A DNA stretch of 64,000 nt from an uncultured Mediterraneibacter sp. (GTDB lineage Bacteria; Bacillota; Clostridia; Lachnospirales; Lachnospiraceae), in contig NZ_CAKRGI010000009.1 in assembly GCF_934330165.1 (NCBI RefSeq), forward strand, positions 1 to 64,000, read 5' to 3'. The position numbers were made by a program, and so were the translations under genes. This document shows positions 8,370-16,283 of this stretch, piece after piece (position 1 is the first letter of the stretch; every line of letters starts with the position of its first letter). The notes under the pieces were generated by a model. The model was not told the origin of the DNA, ran no database searches, and worked only from the letters and a program-made list of their open reading frames with translations.

Positions 8370-9302
8370 ATGTTTAAGGAAAAAGTACGGGTGCAGATCT
8401 TAGAGGGGAAACTGGCAGATAAAGGAAAATGCCTCTGCGGAAGTTACAGAGGATATGAGATCATGGTGAACCAGATGAATGGATTCTATCAGATCTGTAT
8501 TAATGCCCATTCTGATGACGATGTGAATAACCAGAAGCTGGCTGCTTTTCTTGCAGAACATAAGACGAAGGTAAAAGGTGTTCTGGATGCGAAGATCAGT
8601 CCGACAGCACTTCTGATGAATGTGAAGATGCCTGCATTTGGTTCAAAGTGTTCGGCAGCGATCAATGAGGCAGTGATGCCGGTGATCCAGTACCTGACAA
8701 TGGGAAGATATTCCAGCGGATGCGAGTACTGTAAGTCGGAGAATGTACCGGTTTCAGATTATGAGATCAATGGAATGCATCATCTGGTCTGTGAAAATTG
8801 TGCGGGGCAGATCGGTCAGAATCTGCAGCAGAACCAGCAGGAAGTCAAGGCGAAGAAGAGCCGTGTGGCAGAAGGAATCGTAGGTGCGGTACTTGGTTCT
8901 CTGATCGGATGTATTCTGTGGATTCTGATCTATAAGCTGGGCTATATTGCAGGAATCGCAGGAGCAGTGATCGGAATCTGTGCGATGAAAGGATATGAGA
9001 TGCTTGGCGGTCATCTTGATAAAAAGGGAGTGGTCATTTCCTCAGTGATCATGGTTGTGATGATCTATTTTGGAAACCGGATCGCATGGAGCTGGGATGC
9101 ATATGATGCATTGAAAGATCAGGGATTCACATTTTTTGACAGTTACCAGTATCTGGGAGAGATTCTGGATCAGACAGGTCTTGCAGGTGATTATTATACA
9201 GATCTGGCGATCGGATATGTTCTGTCCTTTGTATGTGGGGCGAGGTATATCATGAATGCATTCCGGGCAAGCAATGGAAGTTATACAATGAAAAAACACT
9301 AA
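8370..9302 (+). CDS. Unknown membrane protein with Cys4 zinc-ribbon-like motif
   Basis: I do not recognise a family. The 310-residue protein has a soluble N-terminal part (about 1-115), then CEYC...CENC near residues 118-145, which looks like a zinc ribbon. Hydrophobic segments follow at about 170-210 (probably two helices), 224-244 and 280-300. A Gln/Lys-rich linker joins the ribbon to the first helix. The ATG at 8370 is chosen because GAAGGGAGAAGGG precedes it; an in-frame upstream start at 8283 would begin inside the hup terminator region. It is 15 bases from the S4-domain gene and so likely co-transcribed with rqcP. Confidence 0.7.
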   Translation: MFKEKVRVQILEGKLADKGKCLCGSYRGYEIMVNQMNGFYQICINAHSDDDVNNQKLAAFLAEHKTKVKGVLDAKISPTALLMNVKMPAFGSKCSAAINEAVMPVIQYLTMGRYSSGCEYCKSENVPVSDYEINGMHHLVCENCAGQIGQNLQQNQQEVKAKKSRVAEGIVGAVLGSLIGCILWILIYKLGYIAGIAGAVIGICAMKGYEMLGGHLDKKGVVISSVIMVVMIYFGNRIAWSWDAYDALKDQGFTFFDSYQYLGEILDQTGLAGDYYTDLAIGYVLSFVCGARYIMNAFRASNGSYTMKKH

Positions 9303-9317
9303 AAGGAATCAGAAAAG

Positions 9318-9557
9318 ATGAGATTAGACAAATTTTTAAAAGTATCCCGGCTGATTAAAAGAAGAACTGTGGCAAATGAAGCATGTGATGCAGGAAGAGT
9401 CCTTGTGAATGGAAAGACTGCAAAAGCATCTGTAAAGGTAAAGCCGGGGGATGTCATTGAGATCCAGTTTGGAACGAGAACGGTGAAAGTGGAAGTTCTC
9501 GATCTTCAGGAGACAACGAAGAAAGAAGAGGCAAAAGATCTGTTCCGTTATATTTAA
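9318..9557 (+). CDS. rqcP: S4-domain RNA-binding protein RqcP (YabO/Hsp15 family)
   Basis: This 79-residue protein consists almost entirely of one S4 RNA-binding domain (MRLDKFLKVSRLIKRRT and VLVNGKTAKASVKVKPGD). In B. subtilis the orthologue YabO/RqcP binds stalled large ribosomal subunits and helps RqcH add Ala tails in ribosome-associated quality control. Size, motif and position before yabP and yabQ all support this assignment. The start ATG lies 15 bases after the preceding gene. Confidence 0.92.
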   Translation: MRLDKFLKVSRLIKRRTVANEACDAGRVLVNGKTAKASVKVKPGDVIEIQFGTRTVKVEVLDLQETTKKEEAKDLFRYI

Positions 9558-9694
9558 CCGGTTTCATTGGTCTGGAAGACCGGAAAGTGTACTGCGATCT
9601 GAAGCGGTCTTCTCAATTTACAGTCATAAAAGCGTACAACCCGTCATATATATCAGATGTGCAGAGTGTTGGACATAAAAAGGGAGGTACGCAG

Positions 9695-9979
9695 ATGGAA
9701 GAGCAGAGGATCGCCAAAGCACATAAGCTTGTGGTGAATAATCGGAAGACGAGTATGGTGACCGGGGTTCTGGATGTTCTTTCCTTTGACCTCAATGAGA
9801 TCCTTTTGGAAACAGAGCAGGGAATGTTGATGGTCAAGGGAACGGATCTGCATGTAAATCGGCTCAGCGTGGAAAAGGGAGAGGTCGATCTGTCGGGAAA
9901 TATCGACAGCATTGCTTATTCCAGTTCCACTCCGGCAGAGAAAGCAGGAGAAAATTTCCTGTCCCGGCTGTTCCGGTAG
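9695..9979 (+). CDS. yabP: Sporulation protein YabP
   Basis: YabP is a small protein needed, with YabQ, for spore cortex formation. The 94 residues contain the family stretches MVTGVLDVLSFDLNEI and TDLHVNRLSVEKGEVDL. The ATG at 9695 is preceded by AGGGAGG at the right distance; a frame extending back to 9587 has no conserved sequence and is discounted. It is followed after 9 bases by yabQ. In B. subtilis the pair is expressed in the mother cell; no sigma-E or sigma-K promoter was identified here. Confidence 0.88.
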   Translation: MEEQRIAKAHKLVVNNRKTSMVTGVLDVLSFDLNEILLETEQGMLMVKGTDLHVNRLSVEKGEVDLSGNIDSIAYSSSTPAEKAGENFLSRLFR

Positions 9980-9988
9980 GAGAAAAAG

Positions 9989-10318
9989 ATGCCGGGACTT
10001 GGAGCAGAGGCAATGATCTTTCTATATGCAGGGCTTTCCGGGCTGACCGTTCTGGCCGGTTATGATGTATTGCGATGGTTCAGGCGGATCATCCGGCATC
10101 AGGATTTTCTGGTCGGAGTGGAAGATATTCTTTATTCTGTCGCAGTCAGTATCTACCTTTTCCGTCAACTTTATGTGACAACTTATGGCAGTATCCGATG
10201 GTATTTTATAGCAGGAATCCTGTTGGGAATGTTGTTTTGGAAAAGTATAAAAATATTGTTGAAAAAAATGGTATTAAATCTGAGAAAAAGCCTTGAAAAG
10301 TTTAAAAAAAATAGATAG
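9989..10318 (+). CDS. yabQ: Spore cortex biosynthesis protein YabQ
   Basis: This is an integral membrane protein that in B. subtilis localises to the outer forespore membrane and is needed for cortex assembly. The 109 residues have an N-terminal hydrophobic helix (LGAEAMIFLYAGLSGLTVLA), a VGVEDILYSVAVSIYLF segment and a third helix (YFIAGILLGMLFW), ending in a basic tail. The assignment rests on this pattern plus the yabP-yabQ-divIC order. Confidence 0.85.
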   Translation: MPGLGAEAMIFLYAGLSGLTVLAGYDVLRWFRRIIRHQDFLVGVEDILYSVAVSIYLFRQLYVTTYGSIRWYFIAGILLGMLFWKSIKILLKKMVLNLRKSLEKFKKNR

Positions 10319-10417
10319 AATAATTATGTTGTCCGAAAATCTGAAGGGGAAAGCGGTTTTCGGATCTGAGGGAGCACAGCAGTTTGGAGTATCATTTATA
10401 AGCAGGGTGAATCTTGG

Positions 10418-10753
10418 ATGGCAAAGAATAAGAACGTAAGGAACAGACGGCAGAAAAGCCGTAAGAACAGCAGTCTTCGCTGGCATAAGAGGGGCATTGT
10501 CCTGACGACGCTGGTAATCGTACTTTTGGGCGGAATGGTTACAGCAGGCTCTGTCAGTCTCTGGAGCAGAAATAATGCTTATAAAGCACAGGAAGCAGAG
10601 CTTCAGGCACAGATTCAGGCCGAGGAGACACGTTCAGAAGAGATTAAAGAATATGAGGCATATGTTCAGACAGATGAGTATATCAGGGAGACAGCAGAGG
10701 ATAAGCTGCACCTGGTAGATCCGAATGAGATTATTTTCAAGCCGATCAAGTAG
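10418..10753 (+). CDS. divIC: Septum formation initiator DivIC/FtsB
   Basis: This is a single-pass division protein that forms a coiled-coil complex with FtsL and DivIB at the septum. The 111 residues show a basic cytoplasmic N-terminus, one membrane helix (about 28-50), then an extracytoplasmic coiled coil rich in Glu/Gln/Ala and the conserved end RETAEDKLHLVDPNEIIF. The gene is followed by a strong terminator, which separates it from spoIIE. Confidence 0.92.
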   Translation: MAKNKNVRNRRQKSRKNSSLRWHKRGIVLTTLVIVLLGGMVTAGSVSLWSRNNAYKAQEAELQAQIQAEETRSEEIKEYEAYVQTDEYIRETAEDKLHLVDPNEIIFKPIK

Positions 10754-10795
10754 ACAGGCATAAAAGAGTCAGTTACATAGAGAGATACAAAAGAC

Positions 10796-10827
10796 AGCTC
10801 CGGGAGAGAAGTTCTCCCGGAGCTTTT
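10796..10827 (+). terminator. Strong terminator between divIC and spoIIE
   Basis: AGCTCCGGGAGA (10796-10807) and TCTCCCGGAGCT (10813-10824) form a perfect 12-bp stem followed by T residues. Confidence 0.92.
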
Positions 10828-10859
10828 ATCATCTGACAGGAAGGAGCAGAATACAGGAT

Positions 10860-12257
10860 ATGAACGACGGGCAGACATTGCATAATAGTCCCTATGTGGA
10901 ACAAATCGAACGTTTTGCGGATTCTGTAAAGCAGCTTTCACAGATATTTCTTGGGCTGGAAGAAAAAAAGCAGGCCTTTTCAGATGAGGAGATTGAGATG
11001 ATGTTTCGTCGTCTGAAAGAAAAAGTCTGCTCAAAATGTGAGAAATGTGAATGGTGCTGGGGAGAAAATTTTATCCATACCTATCAGATGGGATATGAAG
11101 TCCTGTCTGCAGTGGATCATTACGGGAATGATCTGAATATAGAAACCAAGCGGAAACTAATGCAGCGTTGCATCATGGCACCGCGATTTCTCAGGGAAAT
11201 GCTGGAAGGATTTCACGATGCAAGACAGAATATGATCTGGATCAACCGGATCGCAAGAAGCAGAGAGGGATGTGCGATCCAGCTGGATACTTTTGCGAAT
11301 ATGCTTCAGAGCAGTGCAAGGGAGCTGGAGGAAAGTATTTTTACAGATGAACGGATGGAGCGGCGGATCTTCGGGCAATTGAAAAAGCGTGGCGTCAAGG
11401 TTCTGTATACGCAGTTTTTCATGAACCGGGAAGGAAAATATGAGGTTCATGTGACTGCGAGAGCGATGCAGAAAAAGAGAATGACTGTCCGGGAACTGGT
11501 GCGGTGCGTATCAGCCGCAACAGGACGACGGTTTGTCGCAGAAAATGACAGTGCTCAGATGATCGGACAGAATTATATGACTGTTATCTGCAGGGAAGGA
11601 CCGGCATATTATACAATTCCGGGAGTTGCCCGGATCGGCAAGGGGTGCAACAGCATTTCGGGCGATAATTTTGCCATGATGGAGCTGCCGGGCGGAAAAA
11701 AGGGCGTGGTACTTTCTGATGGGATGGGTTCAGGAGAGACCGCCTGCAGGGAGAGTACTCTGGTGGTGGAGCTTTTAGAAGAACTTCTGGAGGCGGGATT
11801 TCCAGAAAAGACTGCAATCCAGATGATTAATACAACGCTGGTGATGGGACGTGAGGAAATCCATTATTCGACGGTAGACATGACGATCTTTGACCTGTAC
11901 AGCGGGGAGTGTGAGATCATTAAAGCGGGAGCATCGTCAACATTTATCCGAAGCAAATCCGGAGTGGAACATTTAAATTCCACCAGTCTTCCAATCGGAG
12001 TGATCAATTCTATAGAAATCGATTCGGTGCGTCGGCAACTGGAAGATGGAGATTTTATCATTATGGTAACGGATGGTGTGATGGATGCACTGCCGGTGGG
12101 AGAACAGGATCTGCTCCTTGAGACGATCATCAAAGGCACTGCCATCAGCAATCCGAAGGAGCTGGCACATCATATTCTTCAGCAGGTTTTGAACTGGACG
12201 GGAAGAGAACCGGAGGATGATATGACAGTCCTTGCAGTCGGGATATGGCAAGCCTGA
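10860..12257 (+). CDS. spoIIE: SpoIIE-type PP2C phosphatase lacking the membrane domain
   Basis: SpoIIE dephosphorylates SpoIIAA to activate sigma-F in the forespore. The C-terminal PPM/PP2C domain is complete: SGDNFAM near residue 262, VVLSDGMGSGETA with its Asp-Gly near 282, VTDGVMDAL near 402 and EDDMTVLAVGIW at the end. The N-terminal part contains the Cys cluster CSKCEKCEWCWGENF that in larger SpoIIE proteins lies between membrane and phosphatase domains. At 465 residues it lacks the roughly 10-helix membrane region of B. subtilis SpoIIE (827 residues). The preceding 106 bases hold only a terminator and the ribosome site, so nothing was lost to a recent frameshift. AGGAAGGAG lies about 13 bases before the ATG. 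How it reaches the septum is unclear. Confidence 0.88.
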   Translation: MNDGQTLHNSPYVEQIERFADSVKQLSQIFLGLEEKKQAFSDEEIEMMFRRLKEKVCSKCEKCEWCWGENFIHTYQMGYEVLSAVDHYGNDLNIETKRKLMQRCIMAPRFLREMLEGFHDARQNMIWINRIARSREGCAIQLDTFANMLQSSARELEESIFTDERMERRIFGQLKKRGVKVLYTQFFMNREGKYEVHVTARAMQKKRMTVRELVRCVSAATGRRFVAENDSAQMIGQNYMTVICREGPAYYTIPGVARIGKGCNSISGDNFAMMELPGGKKGVVLSDGMGSGETACRESTLVVELLEELLEAGFPEKTAIQMINTTLVMGREEIHYSTVDMTIFDLYSGECEIIKAGASSTFIRSKSGVEHLNSTSLPIGVINSIEIDSVRRQLEDGDFIIMVTDGVMDALPVGEQDLLLETIIKGTAISNPKELAHHILQQVLNWTGREPEDDMTVLAVGIWQA

Positions 12258-12284
12258 AAAGTCTGAAAAGTTAAGTGGCAGGGA

Positions 12285-12313
12285 TTTACAATTGAAAAGG
12301 ATTTCGGTATAGT
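12285..12313 (+). promoter_or_regulatory. Probable promoter immediately before tilS
   Basis: TTTACA (12285-12290), a 17-base spacer and TATAGT (12308-12313). Transcription would start around 12319-12321, at or next to the tilS ATG at 12320, and no clear Shine-Dalgarno precedes that ATG. Confidence 0.55.
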
Positions 12314-12319
12314 TTACAT

Positions 12320-13792
12320 ATGATGGATAAAAAAAGAAAAAAAGTCGAGCAGTATATTGAACAGTATCAGATGATCGGGCGGGGTGACCGCATCGTGACA
12401 GGTGTATCGGGTGGAGCAGATTCGGTATGCCTGCTTTTTGTGCTTTGCGAGCTGAGGAAAAAGCTTGGGTTTGAGGTGATCGTCTGCCATGTGAACCATC
12501 AGTTGAGAGCGGAAGCGGCAGAGCAGGATGAGGCTTACGTGGAAGAACTGTGCAGAAAGTTAGATGTTCCCTTCAGGATTTTTCATGAAAATGTGGAATT
12601 AATTGCAAAAAATGGGAAAAAATCTCTTGAAGAAGCAGGTCGTATCGTACGGAGAAATGCTTTTGAGACTGTATGCAGGGAGTCCGGTGCGAATAAGATC
12701 GCGACGGCACATCATAAAAATGATAATGCAGAGACAGTACTTCTGAATCTGGCGAGGGGAAGCGGACTTCAGGGAATGTGCGGGATTCGTCCGGTTTACG
12801 GAAAGCGGATCCGTCCGTTGCTCTGTCTGACTCGGAAAGAGATCGAAGAGTGGCTGGAAGAGGAGCAGATTTCATATTGTACTGATGAGACGAATGAAGA
12901 AGATGAATATACCCGCAACCGAATCCGGCACAAGATCCTTCCGGTTATGGAACAGGAAATCAACCGTCAGACAGTAGAGCATATCAACAGTCTAAGTTTA
13001 CAGGCAGAAGAAATATGGGAGTATCTGAATCTGCAGACGGATGCGGCATGGCGGCAGACGGTACATCCGGTGGATTCTGTAGAAGGACTCAGGATCGAAG
13101 AAACAGGATACGCAGAGCTTCCGGGCGTTTTACAGTCTCTTCTGATCCGTCGGTGTATCTGTGAAATGGCAGAAGCACAGAAAGATATTGAAGCAGTGCA
13201 TATTGAAGCAGTAAGAGGGTTATTTAACAGGCAGGTCGGAAAAAGCAGGGATCTTCCATATCAGCTCCGGGCAGTCAGAACCTATGCCGGAGTTGAGATC
13301 GGGCGAAGATTTGAAGATAAGGATTGGGAAACGAATCAGAAAACGAATCAGAAAAAGGATCAGGAAAAAGATCAGGAAAAAGAATGTGCCGGGCGGCAGA
13401 GCGTGGAACTCAGGATTCCGGGGGAAACGTATTTCCCGGGAACGGGGCAGAAAGTCTGCTGTGAGATCTGTGGAAGAGAAGAAGCAGTTTCAGGAAAAGA
13501 GTTGCCACAAAAAAGCTACACGAAATGCTTTGACTATGATATAATAAAAAGCGGACTCTGTATAAGATACAGAAGACCCGGTGATGAGCTGGTGATTGAC
13601 AGCCGGGGAAAGCGGCAGAAGCTGAAGTCTTATTTTATTAATGAGAAAGTCCCAAAGGAAGAAAGGGACAGGATGCTTCTGATCGCGGAAGAAGAACAGA
13701 TCGTATGGATCCCGGGTATGCGGATGAGTGCGGCATATCAGATCGGGGATCAGACAACAAAAATTCTTAAGATAAAGATTGTGGAGGAATAG
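12320..13792 (+). CDS. tilS: tRNA(Ile)-lysidine synthase
   Basis: TilS converts C34 of the minor tRNA-Ile(CAU) to lysidine, an essential step for AUA decoding. The P-loop SGGADS near residue 30 and the ATHHKNDNAET motif are characteristic, followed by TilS substrate-binding regions and the C-terminal VIDSRGKRQKLKSYFINEK motif. A low-complexity NQK/DQEK repeat (13333-13381) lies between the middle and C-terminal domains. At 490 residues it is of normal size. The start is one of two adjacent ATGs (12320 or 12323), with almost no ribosome-binding sequence. It heads the tilS-hpt-ftsH operon. Confidence 0.94.
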   Translation: MMDKKRKKVEQYIEQYQMIGRGDRIVTGVSGGADSVCLLFVLCELRKKLGFEVIVCHVNHQLRAEAAEQDEAYVEELCRKLDVPFRIFHENVELIAKNGKKSLEEAGRIVRRNAFETVCRESGANKIATAHHKNDNAETVLLNLARGSGLQGMCGIRPVYGKRIRPLLCLTRKEIEEWLEEEQISYCTDETNEEDEYTRNRIRHKILPVMEQEINRQTVEHINSLSLQAEEIWEYLNLQTDAAWRQTVHPVDSVEGLRIEETGYAELPGVLQSLLIRRCICEMAEAQKDIEAVHIEAVRGLFNRQVGKSRDLPYQLRAVRTYAGVEIGRRFEDKDWETNQKTNQKKDQEKDQEKECAGRQSVELRIPGETYFPGTGQKVCCEICGREEAVSGKELPQKSYTKCFDYDIIKSGLCIRYRRPGDELVIDSRGKRQKLKSYFINEKVPKEERDRMLLIAEEEQIVWIPGMRMSAAYQIGDQTTKILKIKIVEE

Positions 13793-13796
13793 GATC

Positions 13797-14324
13797 ATGG
13801 CAGAGAGTATAAAAGTATTAGTTCCGGAAGAAGAAGTTGATGCGAGAATCAGAGCATTGGGAGAGCAGATCAGCAGGGATTATGAAGGAAAGCAGATTCA
13901 TCTGATCTGTGTGCTGAAGGGCGGCGTCTTTTTCATGTGTGAACTGGCGAAGCGGATTACAGTACCGGTTTCCATGGACTTTATGTGCGTGGGAAGTTAC
14001 GGAGACGGAACAAAGTCCAGCGGTGTAGTGCGTATTGCAAAGGATCTGGATGAGTCCATCGAAGGAAAAGATGTACTGATCGTAGAAGATATCATTGATT
14101 CAGGAAATACGCTGTATTATCTGATGGATGTACTTCAGAGAAGAAAGCCGGCAAGCCTTCATCTCTGCACGCTTCTGGATAAACCGGATCGTCGTGTGAA
14201 GGATGTAAAGGTAGATTATACGGGATTTGAGATTCCGGATGAGTTTGTAGTCGGATATGGACTGGACTACGCACAGAAATATAGAAACCTTCCGTATATC
14301 GGAGTTGTGGAAGGTGCAGAATAA
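13797..14324 (+). CDS. hpt: Hypoxanthine phosphoribosyltransferase
   Basis: This is a purine-salvage enzyme making IMP or GMP from hypoxanthine or guanine and PRPP. The PRPP motif VLIVEDIIDSGNTL is clear, together with CVLKGGVFFM and the C-terminal VGYGLDYAQKYRNLPYIG. The ATG at 13797 follows GTGGAGG overlapping the tilS stop, giving a 175-residue protein of normal size. The conserved tilS-hpt-ftsH order is as in Bacillus. Confidence 0.96.
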   Translation: MAESIKVLVPEEEVDARIRALGEQISRDYEGKQIHLICVLKGGVFFMCELAKRITVPVSMDFMCVGSYGDGTKSSGVVRIAKDLDESIEGKDVLIVEDIIDSGNTLYYLMDVLQRRKPASLHLCTLLDKPDRRVKDVKVDYTGFEIPDEFVVGYGLDYAQKYRNLPYIGVVEGAE

Positions 14325-14340
14325 GGAGGAGTTATAAGCC

Positions 14341-16179
14341 TTGGAGAACAAGAAGAAATACAGAGGCGTGAACTGGGGCTCGATTCTGCTGTTCGTTCTC
14401 ATTATAGGAGGCATCCTGTGGATGGCGAACAAGGTGCAGATGCACCAGCAGGAGATTTCCTACTCTACCTTTGTAAAAGAAGTAGAAGCAGGGAATGTCA
14501 CGGCGGCAGATATCAGGCAGAACAGTGCTGTGCCGACCGGACGGGTGACGTTGTCATTGAAGGAGGATTCGTCTGTAAGAAGCCTGAATGTTTCGGATGT
14601 GGGTAAAGTGGAAGAACTTTTGCAGAAAAATGATGTGAAGTACAGTCTTGAGGATGTTCCGAAAGAGTCCATCATCATGTCAGCAGTTCTCCCGTCATTG
14701 ATTACTTTATGCGGTATTTTCTTACTTTTTATGCTGATGAACCGTCAGAATGGCGGAACAAATTCAAAAGCGATGAATTTTGGAAAGAGCCGTGCCAGAA
14801 TGAGTACGCAGAATGAGATCAAGGTAACATTTGCAGATGTTGCAGGTCTGAAAGAAGAGAAAGAGGAGCTTGAGGAGATCGTTGATTTCCTGAAAGCACC
14901 GAGAAAATATACTCAGCTTGGAGCAAGAATCCCGAAGGGAGTCCTGCTGGAGGGACCTCCGGGAACCGGTAAGACGCTGCTTGCAAAGGCAGTGGCAGGA
15001 GAAGCAGGAGTTCCGTTCTTCAGCATTTCGGGTTCTGATTTCGTGGAGATGTTTGTCGGAGTCGGTGCATCCCGTGTCAGGGATCTGTTCCAGGATGCGA
15101 AGAAGAATGCCCCCTGTATCGTGTTTATTGATGAGATCGATGCGGTCGCAAGACGGCGCGGCAGCGGTCTTGGCGGTGGTCATGACGAGAGAGAGCAGAC
15201 ACTGAACCAGCTCCTTGTAGAGATGGATGGATTTGGTGTAAATGAAGGAATTATCGTGATGGCGGCAACGAACCGGAAGGATATTCTTGATCCGGCGATC
15301 TTACGTCCGGGCAGATTTGACCGGGATGTCATTGTCGGCAGACCGGATGTGGGCGGAAGAGAGGAAATCCTGAAAGTACACGCAAGAAATAAGCCGCTTG
15401 GCGATGATGTGGATCTGAAGCAGATCGCACAGACAACGGCAGGATTTTCAGGAGCAGATCTTGAGAACCTTCTCAATGAAGCTGCAATCCTTGCAGCGAA
15501 GGAGAACCGGGTATTTATCCAGCAGTCTGATATTCGTCATGCATTTGTAAAAGTCGGGATCGGACCGGAGAAGAAAAGCCGGATCGTTTCAGAGAAGGAG
15601 CGAAGGATCACAGCGTATCATGAAGCAGGGCATGCGATCCTGTTCCATGTGCTGCCGGATGTAGGACCGGTATACAGCGTATCCATCATTCCAACGGGTG
15701 GAGCAGGCGGATATACAATGCCGCTTCCGGAAAAAGATGATATGTTCAATACAAAGGGACATATGATTCAGGAGATCACAGTATCTCTTGGAGGACGTGT
15801 CGCAGAAGAAGAGATTTTTGATGATATTACCACAGGTGCATCACAGGATATCAAGCAGGCGACAGCGATTGCGAAATCAATGATCACCAAGTTTGGTATG
15901 TCTGAGAGACTGGGACTGATCAATTATGACAATGACAGTGATGAAGTCTTTATCGGAAGAGATTTTGGTCATACTTCAAGAGGTTACGGAGAAAAAGTTG
16001 CCGGAACGATTGACGAAGAAGTCAAGCGGATCATAGATGAGTGTTATGCACAGGCAAGAAGTATTATTCAGGAATACCATCCTGTATTGGAAAAGTGTGC
16101 AGAACTGTTGCTTGAGAAAGAGAAGATAACCAGAAGCGAATTCGAAGCACTGTTTGAGGAAAGTGAGACGGATGCCTGA
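14341..16179 (+). CDS. ftsH: ATP-dependent zinc metalloprotease FtsH
   Basis: FtsH is a membrane-anchored AAA+ protease that degrades misfolded and regulatory membrane and cytosolic proteins. Two membrane helices (about 10-28 and 117-137) flank a small extracytoplasmic domain. The AAA core has GPPGTGKT near residue 204, VFIDEIDAV and the arginine-containing RPGRFDRDV. The protease has the zinc site HEAGH near 429. Translation starts at a TTG preceded by AAGGAGG; no better ATG is available without losing the first helix. At 612 residues the length is normal. Confidence 0.96.
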   Translation: MENKKKYRGVNWGSILLFVLIIGGILWMANKVQMHQQEISYSTFVKEVEAGNVTAADIRQNSAVPTGRVTLSLKEDSSVRSLNVSDVGKVEELLQKNDVKYSLEDVPKESIIMSAVLPSLITLCGIFLLFMLMNRQNGGTNSKAMNFGKSRARMSTQNEIKVTFADVAGLKEEKEELEEIVDFLKAPRKYTQLGARIPKGVLLEGPPGTGKTLLAKAVAGEAGVPFFSISGSDFVEMFVGVGASRVRDLFQDAKKNAPCIVFIDEIDAVARRRGSGLGGGHDEREQTLNQLLVEMDGFGVNEGIIVMAATNRKDILDPAILRPGRFDRDVIVGRPDVGGREEILKVHARNKPLGDDVDLKQIAQTTAGFSGADLENLLNEAAILAAKENRVFIQQSDIRHAFVKVGIGPEKKSRIVSEKERRITAYHEAGHAILFHVLPDVGPVYSVSIIPTGGAGGYTMPLPEKDDMFNTKGHMIQEITVSLGGRVAEEEIFDDITTGASQDIKQATAIAKSMITKFGMSERLGLINYDNDSDEVFIGRDFGHTSRGYGEKVAGTIDEEVKRIIDECYAQARSIIQEYHPVLEKCAELLLEKEKITRSEFEALFEESETDA

Positions 16180-16283
16180 AAAAGGTTTACTGTATACCCT
16201 CTGTCGCCAGAAGGAACTGACGGCCGGGGGTTTTCTGACATTTATGGATCCAGAATACGAAGGATCGTAAGAGGAGGGTGAGA

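Noticed and set aside
16195..16240. Terminator after ftsH
   Set aside because: Only a short imperfect CTGTC/GACGG pairing with a weak T stretch is visible; not convincing enough to list.
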